A stretch of DNA of 64,000 nt from positions 1 to 64,000 of the forward strand of contig WPAE01000011.1 of NCBI GenBank assembly GCA_009773205.1. The letters are read 5' to 3'. Below are positions 9,802 through 18,865 of this stretch, piece after piece (the first letter of the stretch is position 1; each line of letters begins with the position of its first letter). This DNA comes from Ignavibacteria bacterium (GTDB taxonomy: Bacteria > Bacteroidota > Ignavibacteria > Ignavibacteriales > Melioribacteraceae). The notes under the pieces are model-generated. The model did no database searches and was not told the DNA's origin. It saw only the letters and a program-made list of their open reading frames with translations. The position numbers and the translations under genes were made by a program.

Positions 9802-12729
9802 ATGAAAAGCAGATTATTTGTTTTCGCACTACTTTATCCTTACTTGGTTTTTGCGCAGACCACTTTCACTACAACCCCACAGTTTCCTAAACAGACAGAT
9901 GTAATAACTATTGTGTTTGATGTTAAAAATTCAACTCACCCAAATAAACTTGCAGGTTATAGCGGAGCGGTTTATGCTCACACAGGAGTTTATATTAATA
10001 ATGATAAGGCTTCTTGGCAGAAGGTAATAGGCACATGGGGAAACAATTCTGTTCAACCATTGCTAACGAATTTAGGAAGTAATCGTTATCAACTTGTTAT
10101 AAATAATCCACGTAACTTTTATGGAGTAACCTCAGCATCCCAAAACATAACAACATTAAATTTTGTGCTGCGAAGCGCAGATGGAAGGCAGCAAACCGAA
10201 GATATTTTTGTGCCGATCTACGAATCTGGTATTTCGATAATATTTAACAAACCAACGGTTAATGTTTCCTTTGGAGATCCAATGCGCTCTCCGGTTTTTG
10301 TTAAGTCCGGCGGCACAGTTGATATTGATGTTACTGTTGCTGAGGTTGGAACTAAATCTAAATCCCTTAAACTATTTGTAAACGGCGCTGAGAAAGCGCA
10401 GACTACAGGCACTTCTCTTACTTACCAATTCGTCTCTAATAATTTTCCCAGCGGTAAAAACGAAATAAAAGTTGTTACTCAAGATGAATCGAATAAAAAA
10501 GATTCTTCTGCTTTTGTAATTATGAAAAATCCAACTGTTAAAAATTTGCCTCTTCCGGCGGGAAACCAAATTGGAATAAATAGAAGCTCGAATATAGTTG
10601 CGCTTTACGCACCGCAAAAAGAATTTGTTTATTTGTTAAGTCAGCTTAACGATTGGAAAGTTGATACTTCATATTTTATGAACAGATACGAACCCAAACC
10701 GGATAGTGTTATTTGGTGGATGAATATGCCAACCGCTCTTTCTGGCAACGGGCACGCATATCAATACTTAATTGATGGAACAATTCGTGTTGCGGATCCT
10801 TATTCGGAGCTTATTCTTGATCCCGCAAACGATCCTCATATACCATCTTCGGTTTATCCAAATCTTCCGCAATATCCTGCTGGCAAAACAACAAACGCAG
10901 TTTCGTTTTATGAATATGGCGAACAGCAATATTCTTGGAAGGTGAATAACTTTGTTCGTCCGCCAAAAGAAAAACTTATTATTTACGAATTGCTTGTCCG
11001 TGATTTCGCAGAATCGCATACATTCAAAGCTCTTAAAGACAGCATCGGTTACTTTAAGAAACTTGGTATTAATGCAATAGAGCTTATGCCGATAAATGAG
11101 TTTGAAGGAAACAATAGTTGGGGTTATAATACTTCATTCTATTTTGCTGTTGATAAATATTATGGTACAAAGAATGACCTAAAAGCATTTATAGATGAAT
11201 GCCACGCAAATGGTATTGCAGTACTTCTGGATATTGTACTCAATCACGCTTACGGTTCAAGCCCTATGGTTAGAATGTATTGGGATAACTCAACGGGCAA
11301 GCCCGCCGCTAACAATCCTTGGTTTAATCAGCAATCTAATTTTGCAAATACAGAAGCACATTGGGGGTATGATCTTAACCACGAAAGTAAAGCGACACAA
11401 TATTTTGTAGATCGTGTTCTACATTACTGGTTAACGGAGTTCAAGTTTGACGGCTTCCGTTTTGATTTTACAAAAGGATTCGGCAATAACTTTAAGTCAA
11501 TGTCGGATTCTTGGGGAAGCAATTATGATGCAGATAGAATTCGGCTGTTAAAAAGAATGGTAAATAAAGCATGGGCTTACGATCCGACTGCAATAATGAT
11601 TTTTGAACACCTTTCTGTTAACTCTGAAGAAAAAGAATTAGCCGATGCCGGAATTCTTCTTTGGGGCAACATGAACTCTGCATACAATGAAGCAACAATG
11701 GGTTTTCATGAATCAAATAAATCCAATTTCGAAGGAATATCTTATAAACTACGAGGATGGGCAAATCCAAACTTAGTTGGTTATATGGAAAGCCATGATG
11801 AAGAAAGGTTGATGTATAAAAATTTAACTTTCGGAAATGTGAGCGGAAGTTACAGTGTAAGAAATCTTCCAACCGCTTTGCAAAGAATGAAAGCAGCCGG
11901 AGCATTTTTATTTACCGTTCCCGGACCAAAAATGATTTGGCAGTTTGGCGAACTTGGCTACGATTATTCGATCAATTACAATGGAAGACTTGGTGTAAAG
12001 CCAATTCCTTTTAGTGCCTCGCTTAATTATTTAGCAAACATTGATAGAGTTAGACTATTTAAAACGTGGAGCGCATTAATAAAACTAAAGAAAGATTATC
12101 CGGCTTTTTCCAGCAGCGATTTTAGAATGAGCGCTAGCGGATACTTGAAGCGAATGTGGATTAATCATTCTTCTATGAATGTTGTTGTTGTGGGAAATTT
12201 TGGCACCGCCAAAGATACGCTGCTGCCGGAGTTTCAGAATGTTGGTAAATGGTATAATTATTTTACCGGTGAAGAACTAAATGTTAGCAACACAGATTTA
12301 CCTGTTGGACTTGAAGCCGGGGAGTTTAAAATCTTTACTACTGTAAAACTGCCAACACCAGAGCGGGGAATTCTTTCTGACATTATTTCAAACGAAAATA
12401 TTCCTACAGAATTTAAATTAGAACAGAATTATCCTAATCCGTTTAATCCAACAACAGTTATAAGGTACAAGCTGCAAGCAGCAAGCCACGTAACTCTAAA
12501 AGTTTACGATGTTTTAGGAAGAGAAGTTGCAACCTTAGTTGATGAGTTTCAGAATGCAGGTATATATAATTCTCAATTCTCAATTCCTCGCCTCGCTGGG
12601 CGCGAGTCGAAGCGAGTCAATTCTCAATTGAGTTCCGGTGTTTATTTTTATCGCCTAACCGCCAGAAATCCTTCGGCAGGCTCAGGACGTGGTTTTGTAG
12701 AAACAAAGAAGATGACTCTGATGAAATAA
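9802..12729 (+). CDS. Secreted GH13 alpha-amylase-family protein with T9SS sorting domain
   Basis: A 975-residue secreted glycoside hydrolase. The signal peptide is residues 1-19. N-terminal beta modules (about 20-240, possibly carbohydrate-binding) and an isoamylase/E-set-like domain (about 250-340, with LSQLNDWKVD) precede the GH13 barrel (about 390-780). The catalytic residues are visible: nucleophile Asp555 (GFRFDFTKG), acid/base Glu602 (MIFEHL) and Asp666 (ESHDEERL). The C-terminal 95 residues are a T9SS sorting domain (YPNPFNPTT). Two GC-rich palindrome-type inserts interrupt this domain in frame. It probably cleaves alpha-1,4-glucans outside the cell; exact linkage specificity is not determined. 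It follows an outer-membrane receptor. Confidence 0.92.
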   Translation: MKSRLFVFALLYPYLVFAQTTFTTTPQFPKQTDVITIVFDVKNSTHPNKLAGYSGAVYAHTGVYINNDKASWQKVIGTWGNNSVQPLLTNLGSNRYQLVINNPRNFYGVTSASQNITTLNFVLRSADGRQQTEDIFVPIYESGISIIFNKPTVNVSFGDPMRSPVFVKSGGTVDIDVTVAEVGTKSKSLKLFVNGAEKAQTTGTSLTYQFVSNNFPSGKNEIKVVTQDESNKKDSSAFVIMKNPTVKNLPLPAGNQIGINRSSNIVALYAPQKEFVYLLSQLNDWKVDTSYFMNRYEPKPDSVIWWMNMPTALSGNGHAYQYLIDGTIRVADPYSELILDPANDPHIPSSVYPNLPQYPAGKTTNAVSFYEYGEQQYSWKVNNFVRPPKEKLIIYELLVRDFAESHTFKALKDSIGYFKKLGINAIELMPINEFEGNNSWGYNTSFYFAVDKYYGTKNDLKAFIDECHANGIAVLLDIVLNHAYGSSPMVRMYWDNSTGKPAANNPWFNQQSNFANTEAHWGYDLNHESKATQYFVDRVLHYWLTEFKFDGFRFDFTKGFGNNFKSMSDSWGSNYDADRIRLLKRMVNKAWAYDPTAIMIFEHLSVNSEEKELADAGILLWGNMNSAYNEATMGFHESNKSNFEGISYKLRGWANPNLVGYMESHDEERLMYKNLTFGNVSGSYSVRNLPTALQRMKAAGAFLFTVPGPKMIWQFGELGYDYSINYNGRLGVKPIPFSASLNYLANIDRVRLFKTWSALIKLKKDYPAFSSSDFRMSASGYLKRMWINHSSMNVVVVGNFGTAKDTLLPEFQNVGKWYNYFTGEELNVSNTDLPVGLEAGEFKIFTTVKLPTPERGILSDIISNENIPTEFKLEQNYPNPFNPTTVIRYKLQAASHVTLKVYDVLGREVATLVDEFQNAGIYNSQFSIPRLAGRESKRVNSQLSSGVYFYRLTARNPSAGSGRGFVETKKMTLMK
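12586..12616 (+). repeat. GC-rich palindromic insert in the amylase sorting domain
   Basis: A 31-bp GC-rich segment (encoding about PRLAGRESKR) is flanked on both sides by the same 13-bp AT-rich sequence (12573-12585 and 12617-12629). It lies in the loop before SSGVYFYRL, the same place as the insert in the subtilase gene. Confidence 0.55.
12667..12692 (+). repeat. Dispersed CTTCGGCAGGCTCAGGA-type repeat
   Basis: A 26-bp segment encodes NPSAGSGRG in the last loop of the amylase sorting domain. A near-identical copy lies at 40412-40438 on the minus strand, at the corresponding loop of a T9SS remnant. This motif class is known as a dispersed palindromic repeat in many bacteria. Confidence 0.6.
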
Positions 12730-12753
12730 TTAGTATTGAGTAGTTAGACAAAA

Positions 12754-12880
12754 GCCCGCTCCATGCCTCGTCAAGGCGGGCGCTTTGCGGCTTAACGAGA
12801 AGCTGCGGCTAATATGAAAAATGAAATTTTTGAAAATATTTAACGAGACTCAAACAGCTCAAGCTTACGTCCTCGTTAAA
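12754..12880. terminator. Palindromes and probable terminator after the amylase gene
   Basis: The inverted repeat GCCCGC (12754-12759) / GCGGGC (12776-12781), with AAA and TTT outside, is followed by a second 9-bp inverted repeat TTTAACGAG (12839-12847) / CTCGTTAAA (12872-12880). Either could stop transcription between the two convergent genes. Confidence 0.5.
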
Positions 12881-12902
12881 TTGTTTTGAAGGTCATAAAA
12901 AA

Positions 12903-13226
12903 TTACCGCTGCTTGCTTTGCTTGTAGAGCAGCTGCGTTTTCACTCTCATCATCTGGCGGTCTATAATTAAATCAGCAAGCTGTTCCGGTATTGTAGTTC
13001 TGTCTTTCGAGTGAAGTATTTCTCTAACCTTCTTTTCGTTTACATCTATTCTGTAGAGACTATTTAGAAAGCGGTCGTAATCGCGAGACATTAATTCTTT
13101 TACTTTAATTACTAAGTGTTTACGAATGACTTCTAAATTATCAATCGCCGGCAAATTTTCTTTTTCCAAAGAAAAATCTTTGTGCAGTTTTTCTATAAGC
13201 GAAGGATAAATTTCTTCTTCTTTCAT
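12903..13226 (-). CDS. Conserved hypothetical small helical protein
   Basis: The 107-residue product is predicted all helical and highly charged, with no signal peptide or membrane segment. I do not recognise the family. It lacks catalytic motifs. The plausible ATG at 13226 follows an AAGAAGAAG-type purine run. It sits alone between the amylase terminator and a MITE-like element, so context gives no clue to its role. Confidence 0.6.
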   Translation of the reverse strand: MKEEEIYPSLIEKLHKDFSLEKENLPAIDNLEVIRKHLVIKVKELMSRDYDRFLNSLYRIDVNEKKVREILHSKDRTTIPEQLADLIIDRQMMRVKTQLLYKQSKQR

Positions 13227-13242
13227 ATTGTAATATACAATT

Positions 13243-13359
13243 TAATAGAACGCAGATTACGCGGATTTTTCGGATGTACGCGGATCAAATCAGTCTAAAT
13301 CCCCGCCTCTAACGACATAGTCGGGCGGGCGTTTGATCTTCGTTATCCGCGTTCTATTA
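13243..13359. repeat. 117-bp MITE-like element with a nested GC palindrome
   Basis: Perfect 11-bp terminal inverted repeats (TAATAGAACGC at 13243-13253; GCGTTCTATTA at 13349-13359) are extended by imperfect pairing. A second GC-rich palindromic segment (about 13301-13331, CCCCGCC ... GGGCGGGCG) sits inside and looks like an insertion into the element. No ORF is present. Confidence 0.75.
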
Positions 13360-13369
13360 TTAATACAAA

Positions 13370-14632
13370 TCAATATTTGTATTTAAGCCACTTAACTACT
13401 TCGCTCCATTTTGGTTTTTTACCCGTTCGCAAAATTCCAACACGGTAAATTTTGCCTGCAATTGGAAACACGAAAAATATTGCAATTATATTAACTACTA
13501 TGCTTAGCACTAATTGCCAAATTGGAACTTCGACAATAGTCATTTTTACCGGCATTACCATTATGGATGTAAATGGAAGGAGCGCAGTTATGTTGCCAAT
13601 CGGGCTGTTAGGGTTTTGCATCATTGCCATAGCTACAAAAAACGGAATCATAATTAACATCATTACAGGCCACATTCCACTTTGTGCATCTTGCGGGTTG
13701 TCGAATATCGAACCAACCATTCCAAACAAGCTAAGGAATAAAACCAAGCCTACGGCAAAATTTACCATCAAGAAAATTACTTGAACTGGTTTTATGCTTA
13801 CTACTATTTCCGGCGGCAAAGCAAAAACAGCAGAAGAGGCAACGCTAATAATTGCACCTAACCAAATACTCATTTGAATAATTGCGGTAATTGCAGAACC
13901 AATTATTTTCCCGGTCATCATTTCATTTGGACTAACAGAAGACAAAATTACTTCTACTATTCGGCTAGCCTTTTCTTCAATTACAGATTGAAGCATTAAC
14001 TGCCCTGTCATAAGCAGGCTAATGTAAAGTAAAAACGCAAAAACGTATGAAAGAATTAAACTGCCAAATCCCTCTTCTTTAATACTTTCTTCTTTAGAAA
14101 CTTTAAAGCCGCTGAAATCAACGCCTTTACGGGCAAAATCAAGTTCTTCGCCAGACAGAGCTTTGCTGCTGAAGTAAGCATTAATTAATACTTTGTTAAT
14201 TGGTCCTTCAATTTTTCGAGAGAGCGTAAAGTTATTTGGAGATTTGGAAAAATATTGAATAATCTTATTATTAAATACTGTATCGGGGACAAAAACCACA
14301 CCGGTTAATTTATCATCAAGCATCGCTTTTTTGTTTTCGTCTAAGTACTTTCTTAGTTCATTCCTATTCATCGTAAAAAAATCGAAAGTAAACTTGCCCT
14401 CTTTCATCAAATCGGACCTTAGTAATTGAGCTTGCAGCGAATCAGTTAGTGCTTTTTGTTCAGCAATTATTGTCAGTTTAGACGCGCCTTCATCCATTTG
14501 CAACACTGCTTGGATTCCTACAATAACAAACAAGAATACAGGAAACAGAACTGTAGTTAGAATGAACGATTTTGATAACAGTTTTTCTCTTAGTTCCCGC
14601 TTTATAATTCCAAGAATTCTGTAATTAAACAT
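13370..14632 (-). CDS. ABC-2 type transporter permease (NatB-like)
   Basis: A 420-residue inner-membrane permease. One N-terminal membrane segment (about 20-40) is followed by a large extracytoplasmic domain (about 45-210) and then about five membrane segments to residue 400. This is the NatB/YhaP-type ABC-2 architecture, often an exporter of ions, lipids or drugs. The ATG at 14632 has a strong GGAGG site and overlaps the end of the ATPase gene by 8 bp; a longer reading frame upstream lies inside the ATPase gene. It is the partner of the adjacent ATPase. Substrate unknown. Confidence 0.87.
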   Translation of the reverse strand: MFNYRILGIIKRELREKLLSKSFILTTVLFPVFLFVIVGIQAVLQMDEGASKLTIIAEQKALTDSLQAQLLRSDLMKEGKFTFDFFTMNRNELRKYLDENKKAMLDDKLTGVVFVPDTVFNNKIIQYFSKSPNNFTLSRKIEGPINKVLINAYFSSKALSGEELDFARKGVDFSGFKVSKEESIKEEGFGSLILSYVFAFLLYISLLMTGQLMLQSVIEEKASRIVEVILSSVSPNEMMTGKIIGSAITAIIQMSIWLGAIISVASSAVFALPPEIVVSIKPVQVIFLMVNFAVGLVLFLSLFGMVGSIFDNPQDAQSGMWPVMMLIMIPFFVAMAMMQNPNSPIGNITALLPFTSIMVMPVKMTIVEVPIWQLVLSIVVNIIAIFFVFPIAGKIYRVGILRTGKKPKWSEVVKWLKYKY

Positions 14633-15542
14633 TTGAACCTCCTTCCTCTTTTCCGGCATACTCGATAAATATTTCTTGGAGCGAAATGTCGTTGGCATCG
14701 AATTTCTTAACTATTACATTTCTTTCGACTAACATTTTAAGAAGCAGTTGTGTTTGATTTGCTTCTTTAAGCCTAATGCCTGTTGTATTTCCGTAGTCAG
14801 CCATTTTTTCAACTAATGGGTGTCCGTGCAAAAAGGAAATATCGCCGTCGTAACTTAAGCTAACATTTCTCTGCGAGTGTTTTTTCTTAATTTCATTTAA
14901 CGAGCCTTTTAAAATAATTTTGCCGTGGTCAATCATAGCAATATGATCGCACATCCTCTCGGCAAAATCCATTAAGTGGGTTGAAAAGATTATCACTTTT
15001 CCTTTGCTCTTCATTTCAAGAATTATGTCTTTAAGGAGGTTTGTGTTTACAGGGTCAAGTCCGCTAAATGGTTCATCAAGAATAATAAAATCTGGTTCGT
15101 GAAGAATTGTTCCGATGAATTGAATCTTTTGCTGGTTGCCTTTTGACAAATCTTCAATTTTGGATAAGCGGCGGTCGTACAAATCGAATCTCTTTAAATA
15201 CTCTTCGGCTTTCATTTGAATCGGTCTGCCGTTTTTACCTTTTAGTTCCGCAAAGTAAAGAAGCGTATCCATTACTTTCATTTTTTTGTAAAGCCCGCGT
15301 TCCTCTGGTAAATAACCAACGCGGTTTTTAAATTCCTGTCCAACTTTTACACCTTTCAAAACAACTTCTCCGCTATCGGGCAGATAAATACCCATCATCA
15401 TTCTAATGGTTGTTGTTTTACCTGCGCCATTTCTTCCAATCAAGCCGAATATTGAACCATCCGGAACTTCGAAAGCAGCGTTATCTACCGCAACAACTTT
15501 TTCAAATGTCTTCGTAAGATTTCTTACTTCAAGTGAATACAT
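14625..15542 (-). CDS. ABC transporter ATP-binding protein (NatA-like)
   Basis: A 305-residue ATPase. Walker A is GRNGAGKTT (36-44), the signature LSKGNQ is near 133-138, Walker B FIILDEP is 152-158 and the switch His is 189 (STHL). The extra C-terminal region of about 70 residues is typical of exporters paired with ABC-2 permeases. It is coupled to the permease by an 8-bp overlap. The gene pair most resembles NatAB-type exporters; the transported molecule cannot be read from sequence. Confidence 0.93.
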   Translation of the reverse strand: MYSLEVRNLTKTFEKVVAVDNAAFEVPDGSIFGLIGRNGAGKTTTIRMMMGIYLPDSGEVVLKGVKVGQEFKNRVGYLPEERGLYKKMKVMDTLLYFAELKGKNGRPIQMKAEEYLKRFDLYDRRLSKIEDLSKGNQQKIQFIGTILHEPDFIILDEPFSGLDPVNTNLLKDIILEMKSKGKVIIFSTHLMDFAERMCDHIAMIDHGKIILKGSLNEIKKKHSQRNVSLSYDGDISFLHGHPLVEKMADYGNTTGIRLKEANQTQLLLKMLVERNVIVKKFDANDISLQEIFIEYAGKEEGGSNV

Positions 15543-15769
15543 CTATTATCCTTTTGTGTATTTGTGTTTTCGAGTTTTAATATACGTAAATCAGATTAAG
15601 ATTATGAGCAAGGGCTTGATACTAAAACCGTACTCTTGTTAGAATCAATTACCAGCTTTTAACAATCTTGGTATCGGGCAAACACCACTTACGCGAAGCC
15701 AAAAACTGAAAAATCTTTTGCTTGATTAACATTGCTATCCAAATTTTTCAATTAAAACCTATTGCTGCT

Positions 15770-15859
15770 TTAAGCTGCTATCGTACCATTTAAAACTAGA
15801 AATGAATAAACAATTAAAAACAAAGCTGAAAGCCACCAAAGACTTCGTTTGTTTTGCAT
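15770..15859 (-). CDS. Possible 29-residue single-membrane-span peptide
   Basis: An ATG at 15859 is preceded by TTGGAG at good spacing and opens a 29-codon frame. It encodes a basic start (MQNKRS) and one hydrophobic span (WWLSALFLIVYSFLVL), ending TAA. Small membrane peptides of this kind are usually missed. It is the only supportable frame in 15543-15919. It could also be chance. Confidence 0.35.
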   Translation of the reverse strand: MQNKRSLWWLSALFLIVYSFLVLNGTIAA

Positions 15860-15919
15860 GCTAACTCCAAAAATGAATTACGTTTTGTTAAATTTAGACG
15901 GCAATTGCGGAATTTTGTT

Positions 15920-16057
15920 TTACGCTAAAATAAAACTCGATGAGCTAATAGGAAAATAAAATGTAAACTCGGTTCCGTTAGAAACCATATTATATTTTGT
16001 CTGACCAAACAAGTTTTGTGCGCTTACTGTTGCCACTAAACTGCATTCAAGCAATTC
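15920..16057 (-). pseudogene. C-terminal scrap, possibly of a sensor histidine kinase
   Basis: The minus-strand frame ending at 15920 encodes a C-terminus containing VSNGTEFTFYFPI. This resembles the last strand of GHKL-type histidine kinase ATPase domains (G-T-x-F-x-x-x-x-P). No start or catalytic part remains; the frame is closed upstream by a stop at 16058 and overlaps the integrase stub. It is weak but consistent with a rearranged region. Confidence 0.3.
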
Positions 16058-16262
16058 TTACCGAACTGTAGCACCAGTTATCATGAACATCTCTGTTTTT
16101 TAAAAATATTGCGTAATCAAACAGAAGTTTTTGAGATGGGCTGGTTTGGTTTGAAAAAGAAAAGAAAGTATTAATTGCTTTTAGATATGTATCAATTGTA
16201 CTTGGCGCATAATTTCTTACAGTTAGAACTTCCCGCAATAGATTAATTTTATTATTTTCCAT
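16047..16262 (-). pseudogene. Tyrosine recombinase/integrase, N-terminal stub
   Basis: The 71-codon frame begins with a phage-integrase N-terminal SAM-like domain (residues 1-60: YAPSTIDTYLKAINTFF, LLFDYAIFLKNRDVH). It then switches to unrelated residues and stops. The whole catalytic domain with the R-H-R-Y residues is missing, so it is dead. It points away from the restriction-modification genes that start 200 bp further on, the orientation seen for integron or island integrases. Confidence 0.65.
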
Positions 16263-16459
16263 TCACATAAGTTTATTTTTAGTTGGACTACACGCAGTAA
16301 AAATAAGAAAATCACTTAAATAAATTTTGCGGTAAATAAAGAGTTATTGCAATAAAGAATTATCGGCAACCCCAGGGCGACACTGCAAACTTGAAAGAGA
16401 CGAGCAAAAATTGAACTGACAAAAAACAACCGACAACATTTTTTACCTACATTTGAAAC

Positions 16460-17242
16460 ATGAATTACTGGACAGAACTAAGTATTGAGTATGCAAACCA
16501 GAGGAGTTATTTGGACGACCTTTTTCAGGTTTACCCAACAATTCCAGAAGGCATCAGAGATATAAACAAAGACCATTGGAGCAACATTGAGAAGGCGTTC
16601 AAGAAAAAAAACAACGAGGCGCTTATCAAGGAACTTTTAAAACTCAACTTGTTTCCAATCAAGGACAGTTACATTGCCTACTTGAAAAGAGACGCTTCAT
16701 CCATTGAATGAAATCCAAAAACCATAAACAGAATTTGCGGACGACTTTATGAAATGGGTTTGGATAAAATTTTTGAAAGATGCAGCGAACCCAAAGAAAC
16801 CAACCGACAAATCGGACCATTTTTCAGACGATGGACTAACAGCAAAGCATTTGGCCTTCAACCTGTTTCGCTTGACGACTTCACGAAAAATAGAAAAGAT
16901 GCAATCCTTAACGGCAGCGATAAACAGTTGATGGTCTTCGCTTCTGACGCACTCAATTACAAGCATCCAAAAGGACTTGACTTCATCGGAAGATTCAACG
17001 GCAAGTATGTAGTTGGTGAAGCAAAACTTCTCACCGAATTTGGCGGACATCAAAACGCACAATTCAACGATGCTATCAGCACAGTTGAAAGTAAAAATGT
17101 AAAGGCAATTAAAATTGCAATCCTTGACGGAGTGCTTTACATCAAAGGCAACAACAAGATGTATAAAGACATCACCACTCGTTACAAGGACTTGAACATA
17201 ATGAGCAGTTTAGTTTTACGAGAGTTTCTCTACCAAATTTAA
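16460..17242 (+). pseudogene. Type II restriction endonuclease gene with an in-frame nonsense codon
   Basis: One continuous frame of 260 codons is broken only by TGA at 16709-16711 (codon 84); a C-to-T change from CGA would explain it. The second part carries a PD-(D/E)xK-type core: GLDFIGRF followed by YVVGEAKLL. The gene sits 4 bp before an intact DNA methyltransferase, the usual type II layout. The style of the N-terminus resembles Tsp45I-type enzymes, but I cannot confirm specificity. The 83-codon front fragment lacks the catalytic core. An internal ATG at 16754 could in principle restart translation of the 162-residue rear part. Confidence 0.8.
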
Positions 17243-17246
17243 AATC

Positions 17247-18407
17247 ATGAAACTGCATTACGCAAATAAAAAATCAGAAACGGAAATACTTGACAGTATT
17301 CCCGATATTGATTTACAGCAACAAAACATTTCATCAAGCAAAAATCTTTTAATTAATAGCAACAATCTTGTTGCTTTGAAACAACTCATTACAGTTCACA
17401 ATCTCAAAGGAAAAATTGACTTAGTTTACATTGACCCACCGTTTGCAACCAACAACACTTTCACAATTACAAACGGCAGAGCAAACACAATCAGCAACAG
17501 CAACAACGGAACGGTTGCCTACAAAGACACTTTGAAGGGTGCAGATTTCATTGAGTTTCTTCGTGAGAGATTGGTATTGCTGAATATGTTGCTTTCTGAC
17601 AAAGGTTCAATTTATCTGCATATTGATTACAAGATTGGGCATTATGTGAAAGTAATGATGGATGAAATTTTCGGAATAGAAAACTTTCGCAACGACATCA
17701 CACGAATCAAATGCAACCCTAAAAACTTTGAACGCAAAGGATATGGCAACATCAAAGATTTGATTTTGTTTTATTCCAAGTCAGACAATTTGATTTGGCA
17801 CGAACCGAAAATAACTTACACCGAAGAAGATAAACTCAAACTATTTCCCAAGAAAGACAAAGACGGAAGACACTACACGACTATTCCACTCCATGCACCA
17901 GGCGAAACGAAAAATGGTAAATCATCACAACTATTCAAAGGCATTCCACCGCCAACAGGCAGGCATTGGAGAACAGATGTAAATACTTTGGAGCAGTGGG
18001 ACAATGACGGACTTATTGAGTGGAGTGACAATGGCAACCCACGAAAGATAATTTACTTTGACGAACAAGAAGGAAAGCGAATGCAAGATATTTGGGAATT
18101 AAAAGACCCTCAATATCCAGTTTATCCAACGGAAAAAAATCCTGACTTGTTGGACATCATCGTAAGGACATCTTCTAATGAAGGCAGTTATGTTCTTGAC
18201 TGTTTCTGCGGTAGCGGAACAACTTTGAAAGCAGCCCAAATCAACGGAAGAAAATGGATTGGCATTGACCAATCGGACGAAGCAATTAAAGCAACGACTA
18301 CAAAATTAAACAACATTGAAGGCGACTTATTTATTTCACAAGCCGACTTTCAACTCTTGACTGAAGAAAAGATTGGTGCTTCTAAAAAACAGTTGGCTAA
18401 AATTTAA
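17247..18407 (+). CDS. Type II site-specific DNA methyltransferase (N6-adenine/N4-cytosine, beta class)
   Basis: A 386-residue enzyme. Catalytic motif IV DPPF is at 63-66 and the SAM-binding motif (VLDCFCGSGTTLKAA) is near the C-terminus, about 315-330. The order IV before I defines the beta class. The target-recognition region lies between (about 130-290). It would methylate the site of the neighbouring nuclease and protect the chromosome. It is intact although the nuclease gene is broken, so it may now act as an orphan methylase. It is 4 bp downstream of the nuclease frame. Confidence 0.92.
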   Translation: MKLHYANKKSETEILDSIPDIDLQQQNISSSKNLLINSNNLVALKQLITVHNLKGKIDLVYIDPPFATNNTFTITNGRANTISNSNNGTVAYKDTLKGADFIEFLRERLVLLNMLLSDKGSIYLHIDYKIGHYVKVMMDEIFGIENFRNDITRIKCNPKNFERKGYGNIKDLILFYSKSDNLIWHEPKITYTEEDKLKLFPKKDKDGRHYTTIPLHAPGETKNGKSSQLFKGIPPPTGRHWRTDVNTLEQWDNDGLIEWSDNGNPRKIIYFDEQEGKRMQDIWELKDPQYPVYPTEKNPDLLDIIVRTSSNEGSYVLDCFCGSGTTLKAAQINGRKWIGIDQSDEAIKATTTKLNNIEGDLFISQADFQLLTEEKIGASKKQLAKI

Positions 18408-18429
18408 ATTGACGAACTCCGAATGGACA

Positions 18430-18515
18430 GCAGCACAGCGGCTAACATAAGATTAAACGAAATAAAAAAAAGAAGGGCTTTGTTCGTTAATCCCTTCTTC
18501 GTTAGCGGTAATTTT
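18430..18515 (+). repeat. Structured hairpin region, attC-like or terminator
   Basis: Nested inverted repeats are present: an outer GCTAAC/GTTAGC pair, an inner TTAAACGAA/TTCGTTAA pair, and AAGAAGGG (18470-18477) / CCCTTCTT (18492-18499). The spacing of outer and inner arms resembles an integron attC site, though the ends match the consensus only partly. A simple terminator of the methyltransferase gene is the alternative. Confidence 0.4.
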
Positions 18516-18568
18516 TCGACACCTCATTTTCAAAAGACAAACTTTTGTATATTTGAAAAAAGTTTCAA

Positions 18569-18865
18569 ATGACAACAAAGGAAAACATATTAAAAACGCT
18601 AGAATCTAATAAGCTTAAGCTTTCGGAGTTTGGTATTCGAAAAGTTGGCTTATTTGGTTCATACATCAGCAATGAACAATCAAGCGGTAGTGATATCGAT
18701 TTACTGATTGACTTTGAACCCGAAAAAGAAACCTTTGATAACTATATGGCAGTTTACGATTTATTCGAGAAAATCTTCAAGAACGAAAAAATCGAAGTTG
18801 TAACTAAAAATGGATTAAGTCCATATATTGGTCCGAAAATCTTAAAAGAAGTCCAGTATGTCTAA
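18569..18865 (+). CDS. MNT-domain nucleotidyltransferase antitoxin (MntA-like)
   Basis: A 98-residue minimal nucleotidyltransferase. The motif GS (30-31), ten residues, then DID (42-44) is the family signature. In MNT/HEPN systems this protein AMPylates and neutralises the HepT toxin. Its stop overlaps the start of the HEPN gene by 8 bp, the normal coupling of this toxin-antitoxin type. It is intact while the toxin is frameshifted. Confidence 0.85.
   Translation: MTTKENILKTLESNKLKLSEFGIRKVGLFGSYISNEQSSGSDIDLLIDFEPEKETFDNYMAVYDLFEKIFKNEKIEVVTKNGLSPYIGPKILKEVQYV

Noticed and set aside
16709-16711. TGA recoding (alternative genetic code or selenocysteine) in the restriction gene
   Set aside because: TGA ends many intact genes here (purM, NYN, DUF3800), and no insertion element is evident; a nonsense mutation is simpler.
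16754-17242. Rear restriction fragment as a separate intact gene
   Set aside because: It is in the same frame as the front fragment with only the TGA between; an independent start is possible but less likely.
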